DNA of 64,000 bases. Origin: CADEED01 sp036677145 (GTDB lineage: Bacteria > Pseudomonadota > Gammaproteobacteria > Steroidobacterales > Steroidobacteraceae). Shown in pieces: positions 18,159 to 27,498 of this stretch; the stretch's first letter is position 1; each line of letters opens with the position of its first letter. A model generated the notes under the pieces. It saw nothing but the letters and a program-made list of their open reading frames with translations, was not told the DNA's origin and did no database searches. The DNA is taken from assembly GCA_036677145.1 (NCBI GenBank), contig JAKFFF010000101.1, positions 62,001 through 126,000 of the forward strand, given 5' to 3'. The position numbers and the translations under genes were made by a program.

Positions 18159-21100
18159 ATGAAGAGCAAACGTGTTGGTCACGGCCACATGAAGTGGGCC
18201 GTGTGCAGCGCGTTGCTGACGGCATCGACTCTCGCGGCGGCAGCGCCGCGCGAAGCCGATGCGGCCAGCCTCGCGCATCTAGCTTCTCTCCAGCTTCCCG
18301 AAGTCGTCACGATCGAGGGAGTCTCATCCACGCGACTGCATCCGAGCCTCGCGGGCCTCACCGGCCGCCACGAAGTGCTCGTGCGTCTGCGCGGTCAATC
18401 GGTCGCGGGTTCGCAAGGAGCGGTCTCGCGTGAATCGGTGCTCGCGGAGCAGGCCGCGTTCATCGGTCGCGCACTCGCGCTCGCGCCGAGCACCGAGGTC
18501 ATCGCCTCGGTGCAGCTCGTGCTCAACGCGGTGGTGCTGAACGTCGACGCCGTCGATCTGCCCGCGCTCGCGCGCGACGCGGCGATCACGCGCGTGGTCG
18601 GTGTGTCGAACTACGAGCACGATCTGTCCGACACCGTCCCCTACATCGGCGCGAGCGGCGCGCAGGATTGGGGCGCGAAAGGTCACGGCATCCGCGTCGC
18701 GGTCATCGACAGCGGTATCGACTACACGCATGCCGCGCTCGGCGGTCCCGGCACCCAGTTGGCGTACGAGGCCGCATGGGCGCCATTGCCGGCGGCGGGC
18801 GCACCCGCCATCCCGGTACTGACCAGCGGCGGCTATCTTGTGATCGACGATCCCAGCACGCGGGCCGACAACAAGCTCTTCCCGAGCGACAAGGTCATCG
18901 GCGGTTACGACTTCGTCGGCGAACGCTGGCCGAACACCACGAATGCCGTACTCGAACCGGATCCGGATCCGATCGCGGCGCCCGACGCCACCACCTTCGG
19001 CGGTCACGGCACTCACGTCGCCGACATCATCGCGGGCAAGGGCGGCGTCGCACCCAAGGCGAAGCTCTACGCGCTCAAGGCGTGTTCCGCGCCGGCGACG
19101 TCGTGCAGCGGCACGGCGCTCATCCAGGCGATGGAGTTCGCGGTCGATCCGAACGGTGACGGCAACGTCAGCGATGCCGTCGACATCATCAACATGTCCC
19201 TGGGATCGGTGTATGGCCAGCCGTTCGACGATGACCTGTCGGCGGCGGTGGACAATGCCGCGCTGGTCAACGTGCTGACGGTGGCTTCGGCCGGCAACAG
19301 CGCCGACAAGCAGTTCATCACCGGTTCGCCGGGTGGCGCCTCTTCCGCGCTGAGCGTTGCGCAGACGGAAGTGCCGTCCTCGACGTTGCAGCTCATGGCG
19401 CTGCTGTCGCCCGTGACGGGCACTCGCGCAGCGGTGTTCCAGTCCTGGTCGGCGCCGCTCACGACGACGATCGAAGGCCCGGTGGTCTATCCACCGGTCG
19501 ACGGTGGCAAACGCATCGGCTGCGCGGACGCGACGGGCACGAATCCGTACGCGCCGGGTGAGCTGGCGGGTCAGATCGTCATCGTCGATCGCGGCAGCTG
19601 TTCGTTCAGCCTCAAGATCGCGAACATCGCGGCCGCGGGCGGCAGACTCGGCATCATCGGTCTGATCACCGCGGACGCGCCGTTCGTCGGCGCTTTCGGC
19701 GGTGGCGTGCAGACGATGCCGGGTTACATGATCAGCCTGGCCGATGCGAACATCCTGCGCGCCGGTGCCACGGTGCGGTTCGATCCTTCGGGCCTGATCT
19801 CGCTGGCCGGTTCGCTCGCCTCGACTTCCTCGCGCGGTCCGCGCTTCGACGACAACATCGTCAAGCCGGAGATCAGTGCGCCGGGTGCGTCGGTGTCGGC
19901 GATGTCGGGCAGCTTCACGGGCACCGCTGCGTTCGGCGGCACGTCGGGCGCAGCCCCGATGGTCACCGGTGCGGCCGCGGCCCTGATGTCCTGGCGTCCG
20001 GAACTCTCGGCCCGCGAAGTGAAGCAGCTGCTCATCAACACGGCGCAGCCGGAGGTCTACCAGCCCTCCGTCGCAGGTTCTGTGTTCCCGGATCAGCTCG
20101 CGCCCATCACGCGTATCGGCGGTGGCGAGGTCAACGTCCTCAAGGCGATCCTCTCGCCGGCGCTGGTGCGCGATGTCACGGGTGATGCGGTGTCGGCCAT
20201 TCACGGCGCGGTCAGCTTCGGCTACCTCGATGCGTCGAAGGCTTCGACGACGTTCACACGCAAGCTGGAGCTCAAGCACCTCAACGGCCGCGGCCAGACG
20301 TACACGGTGACGCCGACGTTGCGTTACCAGAACGACCGGGACAACGGCGCGGTGAACATCTCCGTGTCTCCGTCGGTCGTGAGTCTGAGCAAGGGTGGCA
20401 CGGCGAACGTGACCGTCACGCTCACGGTGGACGGAACGAAGCTGCGCAACAACGCGATGAACGCCGGTGGACTCGGTAACGCGATCGGTCCTCTGACTCT
20501 CAACGAGTACGACGGCTACATCACGTTCCAGGGTGGCGATCACAAGTTGTCGATGCCGTGGCACATCCTGCCGCGCAAATCGGCCGAGGTGAACGCCTCG
20601 CTGCCGACCGGCCACTTGCCGATCGATCCGGTGTCGGGTGCTGGCACGGTGGCGCTCAGCAACACCGGCGTGGGCCAGGCGACGATCTTTGCCTACTCGC
20701 TGATCGCGACGGGCACTGATCGTCCGAATGGCGGCGCCGGCCAGCAGACTCCGAATCCGGATCTGCGCGCGGTTGCCGTGAACACGATCCCGGTGCCGGC
20801 TGGCACATGCGGCGCGTCGCAGAACTTCGTCTGGGAGTTCGTGTTCAACATGTTCGAACGCAAGGCCACCCCGGCCGGCACCTGGCATGAAGTCGATCTC
20901 GACGTGAACAATGACGGGTTCACCGACTTCTTCGTGATCAACCAGGATGTCGGTGGAGTGACGCAGTTGTCCGATGGTCGCCAGGCCACCGCGGTGATCA
21001 ACGCGAACACCGGCGCCGGCGTGCTCCGGTTCTTCGTGGAGCACGCGACGAATTCCGCGAACGTGATCCTGCGTGTCTGCGGAAGTGACCTGGGCCTGAC

Positions 21101-21401
21101 CAACGCCTCCTTCGGAGTACCGATGGTGGCGGACTTCCGCGCCACGTCCTGGTACTTCGGCGGCGACGAGTCACACCTCGGACCGTTCCTGATCACGCCG
21201 CTCGGCGAGGAGTTCACGGCGGCGGTACCGGGTGACGCGCTCGCGGCGGGCGCCTCGGGCACACTCACCGTGCAGCAGTGGGGAATGTTCCCGGGCACGA
21301 CACCGCATGCGGGTGTGCTGCTGATCAACAACAGCGACTTCGGCGCCGCGAACCGTGGTGGCGCCACGGCCGCCACCGAAGCGACGATCCTGCCGCGCTG
21401 A
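18159..21401 (+). CDS. Secreted subtilisin-family (S8) serine protease with PA domain
   Basis: A 1080-residue exported protease. The signal peptide (about residues 1-29) is followed by an inhibitor-I9-like propeptide (about 65-150) and the S8 catalytic domain: Asp184 in VAVIDSGIDYTH, His283 in GGHGTHVADI, oxyanion Asn380 in SAGN and Ser597 in GGTSGAAPMVTG. A protease-associated (PA) domain is inserted between His and Ser (about 410-545). The part after residue 650 is beta-rich with fibronectin-like repeats, then a C-terminal domain with DLDVNNDGFTDFFV, which may bind calcium. All catalytic residues are present. It has no operon partner: 196 nt without a gene lie upstream, with AGGGGA as ribosome site, and a strong terminator follows. 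The substrate is unknown. Confidence 0.93.
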   Translation: MKSKRVGHGHMKWAVCSALLTASTLAAAAPREADAASLAHLASLQLPEVVTIEGVSSTRLHPSLAGLTGRHEVLVRLRGQSVAGSQGAVSRESVLAEQAAFIGRALALAPSTEVIASVQLVLNAVVLNVDAVDLPALARDAAITRVVGVSNYEHDLSDTVPYIGASGAQDWGAKGHGIRVAVIDSGIDYTHAALGGPGTQLAYEAAWAPLPAAGAPAIPVLTSGGYLVIDDPSTRADNKLFPSDKVIGGYDFVGERWPNTTNAVLEPDPDPIAAPDATTFGGHGTHVADIIAGKGGVAPKAKLYALKACSAPATSCSGTALIQAMEFAVDPNGDGNVSDAVDIINMSLGSVYGQPFDDDLSAAVDNAALVNVLTVASAGNSADKQFITGSPGGASSALSVAQTEVPSSTLQLMALLSPVTGTRAAVFQSWSAPLTTTIEGPVVYPPVDGGKRIGCADATGTNPYAPGELAGQIVIVDRGSCSFSLKIANIAAAGGRLGIIGLITADAPFVGAFGGGVQTMPGYMISLADANILRAGATVRFDPSGLISLAGSLASTSSRGPRFDDNIVKPEISAPGASVSAMSGSFTGTAAFGGTSGAAPMVTGAAAALMSWRPELSAREVKQLLINTAQPEVYQPSVAGSVFPDQLAPITRIGGGEVNVLKAILSPALVRDVTGDAVSAIHGAVSFGYLDASKASTTFTRKLELKHLNGRGQTYTVTPTLRYQNDRDNGAVNISVSPSVVSLSKGGTANVTVTLTVDGTKLRNNAMNAGGLGNAIGPLTLNEYDGYITFQGGDHKLSMPWHILPRKSAEVNASLPTGHLPIDPVSGAGTVALSNTGVGQATIFAYSLIATGTDRPNGGAGQQTPNPDLRAVAVNTIPVPAGTCGASQNFVWEFVFNMFERKATPAGTWHEVDLDVNNDGFTDFFVINQDVGGVTQLSDGRQATAVINANTGAGVLRFFVEHATNSANVILRVCGSDLGLTNASFGVPMVADFRATSWYFGGDESHLGPFLITPLGEEFTAAVPGDALAAGASGTLTVQQWGMFPGTTPHAGVLLINNSDFGAANRGGATAATEATILPR

Positions 21402-21438
21402 GCAGGATGCACGCGCCGCTCAGGCGGCGTTGAACCGA

Positions 21439-21470
21439 GCCCCCGCGGGAAACCGCGGGGGCTTTTTTTT
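21439..21470 (+). terminator. Strong rho-independent terminator after the protease gene
   Basis: A 10-bp all-GC stem (gcccccgcgg / ccgcgggggc) with a GAAA tetraloop is followed by eight T. This is the strongest terminator in the window. Confidence 0.95.
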
Positions 21471-21475
21471 GGTAG

Positions 21476-21961
21476 TTAGCCGGTGGCGGCCAGATCGAAC
21501 ACGGCGGCGCGTTCGATCCGCGCGATGAAACAACCCGCTTCCGCGTGCCGCAGGTGCAGCCACTCGTTCGCGCCGTCCGCGAACAGCCGCGCAATCTGGC
21601 TTTCAGGAGGGGCCGCGCCCGTCACGGGAGCGGCCACGCGTCCAGCGGCGCCACGGCCTTCGAAGGCCAGCGGCAGTTCCCTCAAACCGTCGGGAAATCC
21701 CTCACCCGCGTGAGCCCTGCAGGCGCGCGCGTGGATGAACACCGGCCCGGGCGCCATGAGACTGGCGGCATCGCCCGGCGGACGGTACGTGAGAAGGAGG
21801 CGTTCCTCCTGTCCCACGACAAAGGGTTCGAGACAGCAACGGCATGGTCCCGTGCCACTTGCCAACTCCAGGTGCGCCGGATGGCCGTAACCCGGCGCGC
21901 GGCGCGTGCGCCGCACCTCGTCGGCGAGTTCCTGCGAAATTCCACGAACGATGAATTGCAT
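21476..21961 (-). CDS. DUF1203 family protein
   Basis: A 161-residue protein that matches DUF1203: the start MQFIVRGISQELADEVR, the CRCCLEPF cysteine cluster near residue 37, RLLLTYRP in the middle and FIARIERAAVFDL near the end. The family is small, cytoplasmic and of unknown activity. The clustered Cys residues could bind metal, but this is inference. I chose ATG 21961 because the family N terminus begins there. It is convergent with the protease gene, whose terminator lies between them. Confidence 0.82.
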   Translation of the reverse strand: MQFIVRGISQELADEVRRTRRAPGYGHPAHLELASGTGPCRCCLEPFVVGQEERLLLTYRPPGDAASLMAPGPVFIHARACRAHAGEGFPDGLRELPLAFEGRGAAGRVAAPVTGAAPPESQIARLFADGANEWLHLRHAEAGCFIARIERAAVFDLAATG

Positions 21962-22031
21962 GGGCAGCTCCGCGGTCGATGGTTCATCGTCGCGCGCGCA
22001 CGCCCGAACGGCGACCCGAAGCTTGCTGAGT

Positions 22032-22529
22032 TCAGCGGCCCGGTGTCTCCGGGGCGGTAACCGGTTCTGAACCGCCACTGACCTTGTCGGACAGTTTGTT
22101 CGCGGGCTTCGCCGGATTCACGCCACAGGTCATCGCATTGCCGCGCGTGTCCGTGTGATAGGTGAGTTCACCTGCGCTGGTGCGCGCCACCACGCGATAC
22201 CCCTCCACCAGCATCTGCGTGTAGAAACGCCCGGGCTCCGGGCAGCCGAGCGATCCGTCACTCCAGGTGAGTCGTTCGGCGCGCGTGAGCACGACCGCGT
22301 TTTCCGGGACTTTGAAACGTCGCGCCGCATCGGCGACCACGGCACGGCGCACGTCGCGCGGCATGGACGCCGTCGTGACAGGTTCACCCGCGGGCGCGAC
22401 GGGGGTTTCGACAATGTCGGGGATACGATTCGGCGGCGCGACGGTGCGCGGGGGTGGTTCCGCGGCGCATGCCGAAAGCGCGACCCCAAGGGCCCAAATC
22501 GCCATCAATCCACTCACGTTCCTGGTCAT
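22032..22529 (-). CDS. Small putative lipoprotein
   Basis: The 165-residue protein starts with a signal sequence and an LSAC lipobox at about residues 17-20. After a Pro-rich linker comes a compact domain (about residues 60-140) with the look of a protease-inhibitor-like or protein-folding module: VVADAARRFKVPENAVVL, WSDGSLGCPEPGRFYTQMLVEGYRVV, and a final TCG cysteine that may pair with the first. Comparable small exported proteins with a DGSLGCP motif exist in many proteobacteria. I do not know the function. The ribosome site AAGGAG supports ATG 22529. The gene diverges from rlmJ. Confidence 0.75.
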   Translation of the reverse strand: MTRNVSGLMAIWALGVALSACAAEPPPRTVAPPNRIPDIVETPVAPAGEPVTTASMPRDVRRAVVADAARRFKVPENAVVLTRAERLTWSDGSLGCPEPGRFYTQMLVEGYRVVARTSAGELTYHTDTRGNAMTCGVNPAKPANKLSDKVSGGSEPVTAPETPGR

Positions 22530-22587
22530 CCGGATCACTCCTTCTCGCGACAGTGTATAAACGCGGCTCGCGTTCCGCCGGGTTCCC

Positions 22588-23415
22588 ATGAAATACCGCC
22601 ACCAATACCACGCCGGCAACTTCGCCGATGTCCACAAGCACGTGGTGCTGCTCGAGGTTCTCGCCGCGCTCGCACGCAAGGACAAGGGATTCCTGTTCGT
22701 CGATACACACGCGGGCCGCGGTGACTACGATCTTCATCCCGGCGATTCCGCGCATCCACAGGAATGGGAAAGCGGCGTCGCCAGGCTGCTCGCCGCCACA
22801 CCGCGACATGCAGCGCTCATACGATACCGGGACATGGTCGCCGCGGGCGTGCATGGTGGCAGCCTGCGGTATCCGGGCTCGCCGCTGCTCGCCACACTCG
22901 CGTTGCGTCCCGCCGATCGCGCGGTGTTTTTCGAAACGCAGCGCGAAGAAGCCGGCGCCCTGCGCAAGCTGCTCGCGAATCGCGCGCGTGCGCGCGTCGA
23001 AGTCGCGGATGGATTCGCGGGTTTGCGGGGATTGCTGCCCCCGCCGGAACGGCGCGGCTGCGTACTCATCGATCCGCCGTACGAGGAGCGCGAGGATCAT
23101 GCGCGCGTGCTGGCCGCGGTCAGCGACACGTTGCAGCGCTTCGAGAGTGCCGCGCTGGTCTTGTGGCTGCCGGTGAAGATGCGCAGCGACTTCGACAACT
23201 GGCTCGCGACGCTGCGCGCCGCATCTTCCCGGCCAGTGCTCGCTTCCCTGCTGTGGATACATCCGTGTGATTCACGCGCGGCGCTCAACGGCTCGGCGCT
23301 GGCGCTCGTGAACCCGCCCTATCTAGTCGAAGATGCGATGCGCGAATGGCTGCCGGAACTGCGCGAGCTGATCGGCGGGCCGCAATCGGGCTGCGAAGTG
23401 CTCAGCGCCAGCTGA
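22588..23415 (+). CDS. rlmJ: 23S rRNA (adenine-2030-N6)-methyltransferase
   Basis: RlmJ methylates A2030 of 23S rRNA. The 275 residues (about 280 expected) begin with the family signature MKYRHQYHAGNFADVHKHVVL. They contain the SAM-binding VDTHAGRGDYDL and the catalytic motif IV LIDPPYEERED, the DPPY form used by N6-adenine methyltransferases. The 3' end overlaps the convergent anti-sigma gene by 14 nt. Confidence 0.95.
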   Translation: MKYRHQYHAGNFADVHKHVVLLEVLAALARKDKGFLFVDTHAGRGDYDLHPGDSAHPQEWESGVARLLAATPRHAALIRYRDMVAAGVHGGSLRYPGSPLLATLALRPADRAVFFETQREEAGALRKLLANRARARVEVADGFAGLRGLLPPPERRGCVLIDPPYEEREDHARVLAAVSDTLQRFESAALVLWLPVKMRSDFDNWLATLRAASSRPVLASLLWIHPCDSRAALNGSALALVNPPYLVEDAMREWLPELRELIGGPQSGCEVLSAS

Positions 23416-24067
23416 CGCCGCGCGCGATTTCGTCCGCCGAACCTTCGGGCTTCGCGCCACTGCGCGCCAGCACCGCGACCGCGCCGCTGCCGGCCGGCAG
23501 CAATACGCCGCGCAGATCTCCGTCCGCGAATTCCCTGCGCCTCGAGATCCGTTCGTTGGCGAGCAGCATCACCGTCAGCGGACCTGTGTCGGTCTGCAGC
23601 ACGAGGTGCGGCACGTGCCTGCCGTTGAACGGACAGGTCATCGCATACACGACCGGGTACCTCGTATCGAAACGCACTCCCGACGCCGCGAGCATGGCGG
23701 CCACTTCCGCCGGCGGCAGCCGGGTGTTCTGCTCCCAACTACCCGGCTCGTGCCGCACATGTTCCGCGACCGCTCCCGCGAGCGCCGCTTGCGGACGCAG
23801 CAGCCAGAAGCCGCCGCCGATGATCAACGCGAACATCACGGATGCCGCGAGCGCGAAGCGTCGCGCGGGCGGCGCACGCCGGCGGAATTGAGCGATCGGC
23901 AGCTCGAGCGCAGCGCGCAGCCGGCCATCCATCGCGAGTGTTTCCTCGAGAAACCGCCGGCATTCGGCACAGGTCACCAGATGCGCGGAAACCTCCGGCG
24001 CCAGTGCATGCGGATCGCCGCCGATCTGCACGCGCACGTGCCGGCAATCCAGGCCCTGGGAACTCAT
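23402..24067 (-). CDS. Putative anti-sigma factor with DUF3379-like C-terminal region
   Basis: The 221-residue protein has a cytoplasmic zinc-binding anti-sigma motif (HLVTCAECRRFLEE, about residues 29-42), one TM helix (about 71-90, FALAASVMFALIIGGGFWLL) and a periplasmic domain of about 130 residues that resembles DUF3379. The start overlaps the sigma gene stop as ATGA, so the pair is translationally coupled. By family precedent it binds the ECF sigma factor at the membrane and releases it on an envelope signal. No protease site can be read from the sequence. Confidence 0.8.
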   Translation of the reverse strand: MSSQGLDCRHVRVQIGGDPHALAPEVSAHLVTCAECRRFLEETLAMDGRLRAALELPIAQFRRRAPPARRFALAASVMFALIIGGGFWLLRPQAALAGAVAEHVRHEPGSWEQNTRLPPAEVAAMLAASGVRFDTRYPVVYAMTCPFNGRHVPHLVLQTDTGPLTVMLLANERISRRREFADGDLRGVLLPAGSGAVAVLARSGAKPEGSADEIARGVSWR

Positions 24068-24588
24068 TCGGCATCCTCCGCGGGTTCGAGCCCATAGATT
24101 GTGCGCAGCCGGTTGCGCGCACGGAACAGCCGCGTCAGTACCGCGGGTTGCGTGAGACCGAGCTGCTGGGCGATTTCGGCGGTGGTGAAGCCGCCCAACA
24201 CCTGCAATACCAGTGGCTCACGGTATTCGCCGGGTAGTTGCATGATCGCGCGCCGCAGATCGGTCAGACCGGCATCACCGTCGCTGGCCAGCGCCGGGTC
24301 GCCGAGCGCTTCGACCTCATCGACGTCGACCGTCGGCAGCCGTTTGCGCTCGAACAGGCGCGCGTACTCACGCCGCACGATCGTGAGCAGCCACGGGCGC
24401 GCGGCCGCGGGATCCTTCAGCTCCTCGCGGGACTTCCAGGCTCTGATGAGCGTCTCCTGCACGACGTCCTCCGCCACGGCGCGATCGCGCGCCAACCAGA
24501 ACGCGAACCGCAGCAGATCCGGGCGAAGCATCTCCAGCAGGCGCGAAAAAGGCGCACCGGGCGTGTTTCCGCCACGGCTGAGGTTCAT
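24064..24588 (-). CDS. ECF RNA polymerase sigma factor
   Basis: A 174-residue sigma-70-family factor of the extracytoplasmic function type. Region 2 (about residues 20-85) includes DLLRFAFWLARDRAVAEDVVQETLIRA with the usual DVVQET core. Region 4 (about 110-165) carries the helix-turn-helix FTTAEIAQQLGLTQPAVLTRLFRAR. It is the first gene of the pair with the membrane anti-sigma factor. It diverges from aroE with 36 nt between starts. I could not recognise a self-recognised promoter. Confidence 0.93.
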   Translation of the reverse strand: MNLSRGGNTPGAPFSRLLEMLRPDLLRFAFWLARDRAVAEDVVQETLIRAWKSREELKDPAAARPWLLTIVRREYARLFERKRLPTVDVDEVEALGDPALASDGDAGLTDLRRAIMQLPGEYREPLVLQVLGGFTTAEIAQQLGLTQPAVLTRLFRARNRLRTIYGLEPAEDAE

Positions 24589-24595
24589 GTATAAG
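24566..24595 (+). promoter_or_regulatory. Possible aroE promoter
   Basis: TTTCCG at 24566-24571 and TATAAG at 24590-24595 are 18 nt apart and point toward aroE, whose ATG is 29 nt downstream. The -35 match is weak. The element overlaps the start of the divergent sigma gene. Confidence 0.3.
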
Positions 24596-24624
24596 ACCGG
24601 CCGGAAGGGGCCATTATTTCAGCC

Positions 24625-25449
24625 ATGCACACACTGGATCAGTACGGAGTGGTCGGACATCCGATCAATCACAGCTGGTCGCCTTTCATCCACGGGCTGT
24701 TCGCGAAGCAGACGGATCAATCCCTGGTCTATCGCCTGTACGACATCGCCCCGGAAGACTTCCGCGCGCAGGTGCTGGAATTCTTCACGAGTGGCGGCCG
24801 TGGCCTCAACGTGACCGTACCACACAAGGAAGCCGCGGCGGAGCTGGCCAACGAGCTCACGGCGCGCGCCGATCGCGCCGGCGCGGTGAACACGCTGATC
24901 CTCACGGCCGAGAACAGCCTGCTAGGTGACAACACCGACGGTCACGGGCTGGTCACCGACCTGCGCAAGAATCTGGGTTTCGGAATCACCAACCAGCGTC
25001 TGCTGATCCTCGGCGCGGGTGGCGCCACACGCGGAGTCGTCGAACCGTTGCTGGGCCTGGGGCCATCCGAGCTCGTGATCGCGAATCGCACACCCACGCG
25101 CGCGGTGAACCTTGCCTCACTGTTCTCCGACCTCGGCGCCGTGCGCGGCTGCGGCTTCGAGGACGTGGGCGATGCGCCTTTCGACCTGGTGATCAATGCC
25201 ACGGCGGCGGGCCTCGCCGGCTCGGTTCCGGCCGTCAATCCCGCGGTGATCGCGAGACATACGGTCTGTTACGACATGAGTTACAGCAAGGCCGCGACGC
25301 CATTCGTGACCTGGGCGGTTGAACACGGCTGCGCGCGAGCCCATAAAGGCTGGGGCATGCTGGTCGAGCAGGCGGCGGAATCATTCACGCTGTGGCGCGG
25401 CGTGCGGCCCGACACCGAGCCCGTCCTGGCGGCGCTCGGTGTGAAATAG
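24625..25449 (+). CDS. aroE: Shikimate dehydrogenase
   Basis: AroE reduces 3-dehydroshikimate to shikimate with NADPH in aromatic amino acid synthesis. The 274 residues have the substrate-binding HSWSPFIHGLFA motif, the catalytic Lys in NVTVPHKEAA, the NADP loop GAGGATRGVVEPL followed by ANRTPTRA, and NATAAGL. It stands apart from other aro genes. PrlC follows 24 nt downstream on the same strand, probably on the same transcript. Confidence 0.97.
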   Translation: MHTLDQYGVVGHPINHSWSPFIHGLFAKQTDQSLVYRLYDIAPEDFRAQVLEFFTSGGRGLNVTVPHKEAAAELANELTARADRAGAVNTLILTAENSLLGDNTDGHGLVTDLRKNLGFGITNQRLLILGAGGATRGVVEPLLGLGPSELVIANRTPTRAVNLASLFSDLGAVRGCGFEDVGDAPFDLVINATAAGLAGSVPAVNPAVIARHTVCYDMSYSKAATPFVTWAVEHGCARAHKGWGMLVEQAAESFTLWRGVRPDTEPVLAALGVK

Positions 25450-25473
25450 CCCATACACTTAAGAGAGTTCACG

Positions 25474-27498
25474 ATGAGTTCAGCCGACGCTTCGCTCAGC
25501 GGCACGGCCCTGCCGGCCTTCGACCGGTTCCGCGCCACCGAAATCGAATCCACCATCCGCGCCCTTCTCGCGCGCAATCGCGACGAGGTCGCCGCGCTCG
25601 AAGCGCAACCCCATCCCACTTTCGCCAACACGGTGTTGCCGCTCGAACAGCTTTCTCACCGGTTGTCGCGCACCTGGTCGCCAGTGAGCCATCTGAACGG
25701 CGTGCTCAATTCCGATGAGCTGCGCGCGGGGTACAACGCCTGCCTGCCGCTGCTCTCCAACTACTGGACCGACCTTTCGCAGAGTGAACCGCTGTATCGC
25801 GCATACAGTGCGATCGCGGCGAACGAGGCGAACACGCTCGACGGCACGCAACGGCGGGTGCTGGAACGCGCGCTCGATGATTTCCGGCTGGCGGGCGTCG
25901 GCCTGCCGCAGGACCGCAAGGAGCGTTACAAGGCAGTGGTGCAGGAGCTCGCGACACTCGGCGCCAAGTTCGAGGAGAACGTGCTCGATGCGATGAATGC
26001 GTGGTCACGGCACGTGACCGACACCGCCGAACTGTCCGGCATAAATCCCGTGATCGTCGAGCAGGCGCGCGAACGCGCGAACGCGAAGGGACTGGAAGGC
26101 TGGCTGTTCGCACTCGAGCAACCCGCCTACGTCGCGGTGATGACGGACGCGGACTCGGAGACGCTGCGCCGCGATTTCTACGAGGCATGGGCGACGCGCG
26201 CATCGGATCGCGGCCCATCCGCCGGAAAATTCGACAACACCGAAATCATCACGAAGATCGTAGCGTTGCGCCACGAGGCCGCGCGGCTGCTGGACTTCCC
26301 TAACTACGCCGCCTACGCGCTCGCGACGCGCATGGCGCCGTCCACCGACGCCGTATTCGAATTCCTGCGCAAGCTGGCGCGTGTCGCCCGGCCCGCGGCC
26401 GAACGCGAGGTCGCGGAGCTCGAGAAATTCGCCGGCCGCAAACTCAACGCCTGGGACATGGCGTATTACGCCGAGAAGTTGCAACAGAAGCTCTTCACGT
26501 TCACGCAGGAAGAGCTGCGGCCGTACTTCCCGCTGCCGCGCGTGCTGGAGGGATTGTTCGAGGTCGCCGGAAAACTTTTCGGCGTGCGTATTGTCGAGCG
26601 CCACGGAGTGCCGCTGTATCACGCCGACGCGCGCTTCTTCGAGGTCATCGACGCCGACGGCGCCGTGCGCGCGGGCTTCTACCTGGACGCCTGCGCGCGT
26701 CCGAAGAAACGTGCCGGCGCATGGATGGACGATTGCGTCGGCCGCAAGGATTTCGGCAGCGACACCACGATTCCGGTGGCGTATCTCGTCTGCAATTTCC
26801 TGCCGGCGGGCGCGGGCAAGCCGCCGCTGCTCACACACGACGATGTCGTGACGATGTTTCACGAATTCGGCCACGGCCTGCATCACATGCTGACGCGCGT
26901 CGGTTACCCGTCCATCGCCGGCATCAATGGTGTGTCGTGGGATGCGGTCGAATTGCCGAGCCAGTTCCTCGAGAACTTCGCGTGGCGCCCGGAAGTGCTC
27001 GCGACGATGGCGCGCCACCACGAAACCGGCGCCCCGCTGCCGGCCGACAAGCAGGCTCAACTGCTCGGGTCGCGTACCTTCCACGCGGGGCTCGCCACGA
27101 TGCGCCAGCTCGAATTCGCGTTGTTCGATTTCCGCCTGCACGCCGAGTTCGACCCGGCGAAGGGCGCACGCACGCACGAAATCCTCGGCGAGGTCCGCAA
27201 GGAAGTTGCGGCATTCAGCGTGCCCGAATGGCATCGCCTGCCTAACAACTTCGCGCACATCTTCGCGGGCGGCTACGCGGCGGGTTATTACAGCTACAAG
27301 TGGGCCGAGGTGCTCTCGGCCGATGCGTTCGCGGCTTTCGAGGAGCGTGGCGTGTTCGATCGGGAAACCGCGCAACGATTCCTCGACTCGATTCTTTCGC
27401 AGGGCGGCAGCCGCAAGGCGCTCGACGCGTTCATCGCGTTCCGCGGCCGCGAGCCCGACGTGAACGCGCTGCTGCGCCAGCAGGGTCTCGCGCGGTGA
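25474..27498 (+). CDS. prlC: Oligopeptidase A (M3 family)
   Basis: A 674-residue zinc oligopeptidase (about 680 usual) that degrades cytoplasmic peptides, including signal-peptide fragments. It has the M3 core HEFGHGLHHMLT (HExxH, zinc and catalytic Glu) near residue 465, with the third ligand Glu in the downstream GVSWDAVELPSQFLENF helix. C-terminal FAGGYAAGYYSYKWAEVL is also typical. XthA starts inside its stop codon (GTGA). Confidence 0.96.
   Translation: MSSADASLSGTALPAFDRFRATEIESTIRALLARNRDEVAALEAQPHPTFANTVLPLEQLSHRLSRTWSPVSHLNGVLNSDELRAGYNACLPLLSNYWTDLSQSEPLYRAYSAIAANEANTLDGTQRRVLERALDDFRLAGVGLPQDRKERYKAVVQELATLGAKFEENVLDAMNAWSRHVTDTAELSGINPVIVEQARERANAKGLEGWLFALEQPAYVAVMTDADSETLRRDFYEAWATRASDRGPSAGKFDNTEIITKIVALRHEAARLLDFPNYAAYALATRMAPSTDAVFEFLRKLARVARPAAEREVAELEKFAGRKLNAWDMAYYAEKLQQKLFTFTQEELRPYFPLPRVLEGLFEVAGKLFGVRIVERHGVPLYHADARFFEVIDADGAVRAGFYLDACARPKKRAGAWMDDCVGRKDFGSDTTIPVAYLVCNFLPAGAGKPPLLTHDDVVTMFHEFGHGLHHMLTRVGYPSIAGINGVSWDAVELPSQFLENFAWRPEVLATMARHHETGAPLPADKQAQLLGSRTFHAGLATMRQLEFALFDFRLHAEFDPAKGARTHEILGEVRKEVAAFSVPEWHRLPNNFAHIFAGGYAAGYYSYKWAEVLSADAFAAFEERGVFDRETAQRFLDSILSQGGSRKALDAFIAFRGREPDVNALLRQQGLAR

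Noticed and set aside
18324..21044. A 906-residue open frame on the minus strand inside the subtilase gene
   Set aside because: It is rich in Arg and His with no domain or start signal, and the plus strand encodes a complete protease. It is a by-product of high GC codon use.
23402..23415. Overlap of rlmJ and the anti-sigma gene as a regulatory overlap
   Set aside because: A 14-nt 3' overlap of convergent genes is common in compact genomes and occurs at several other points in this window.
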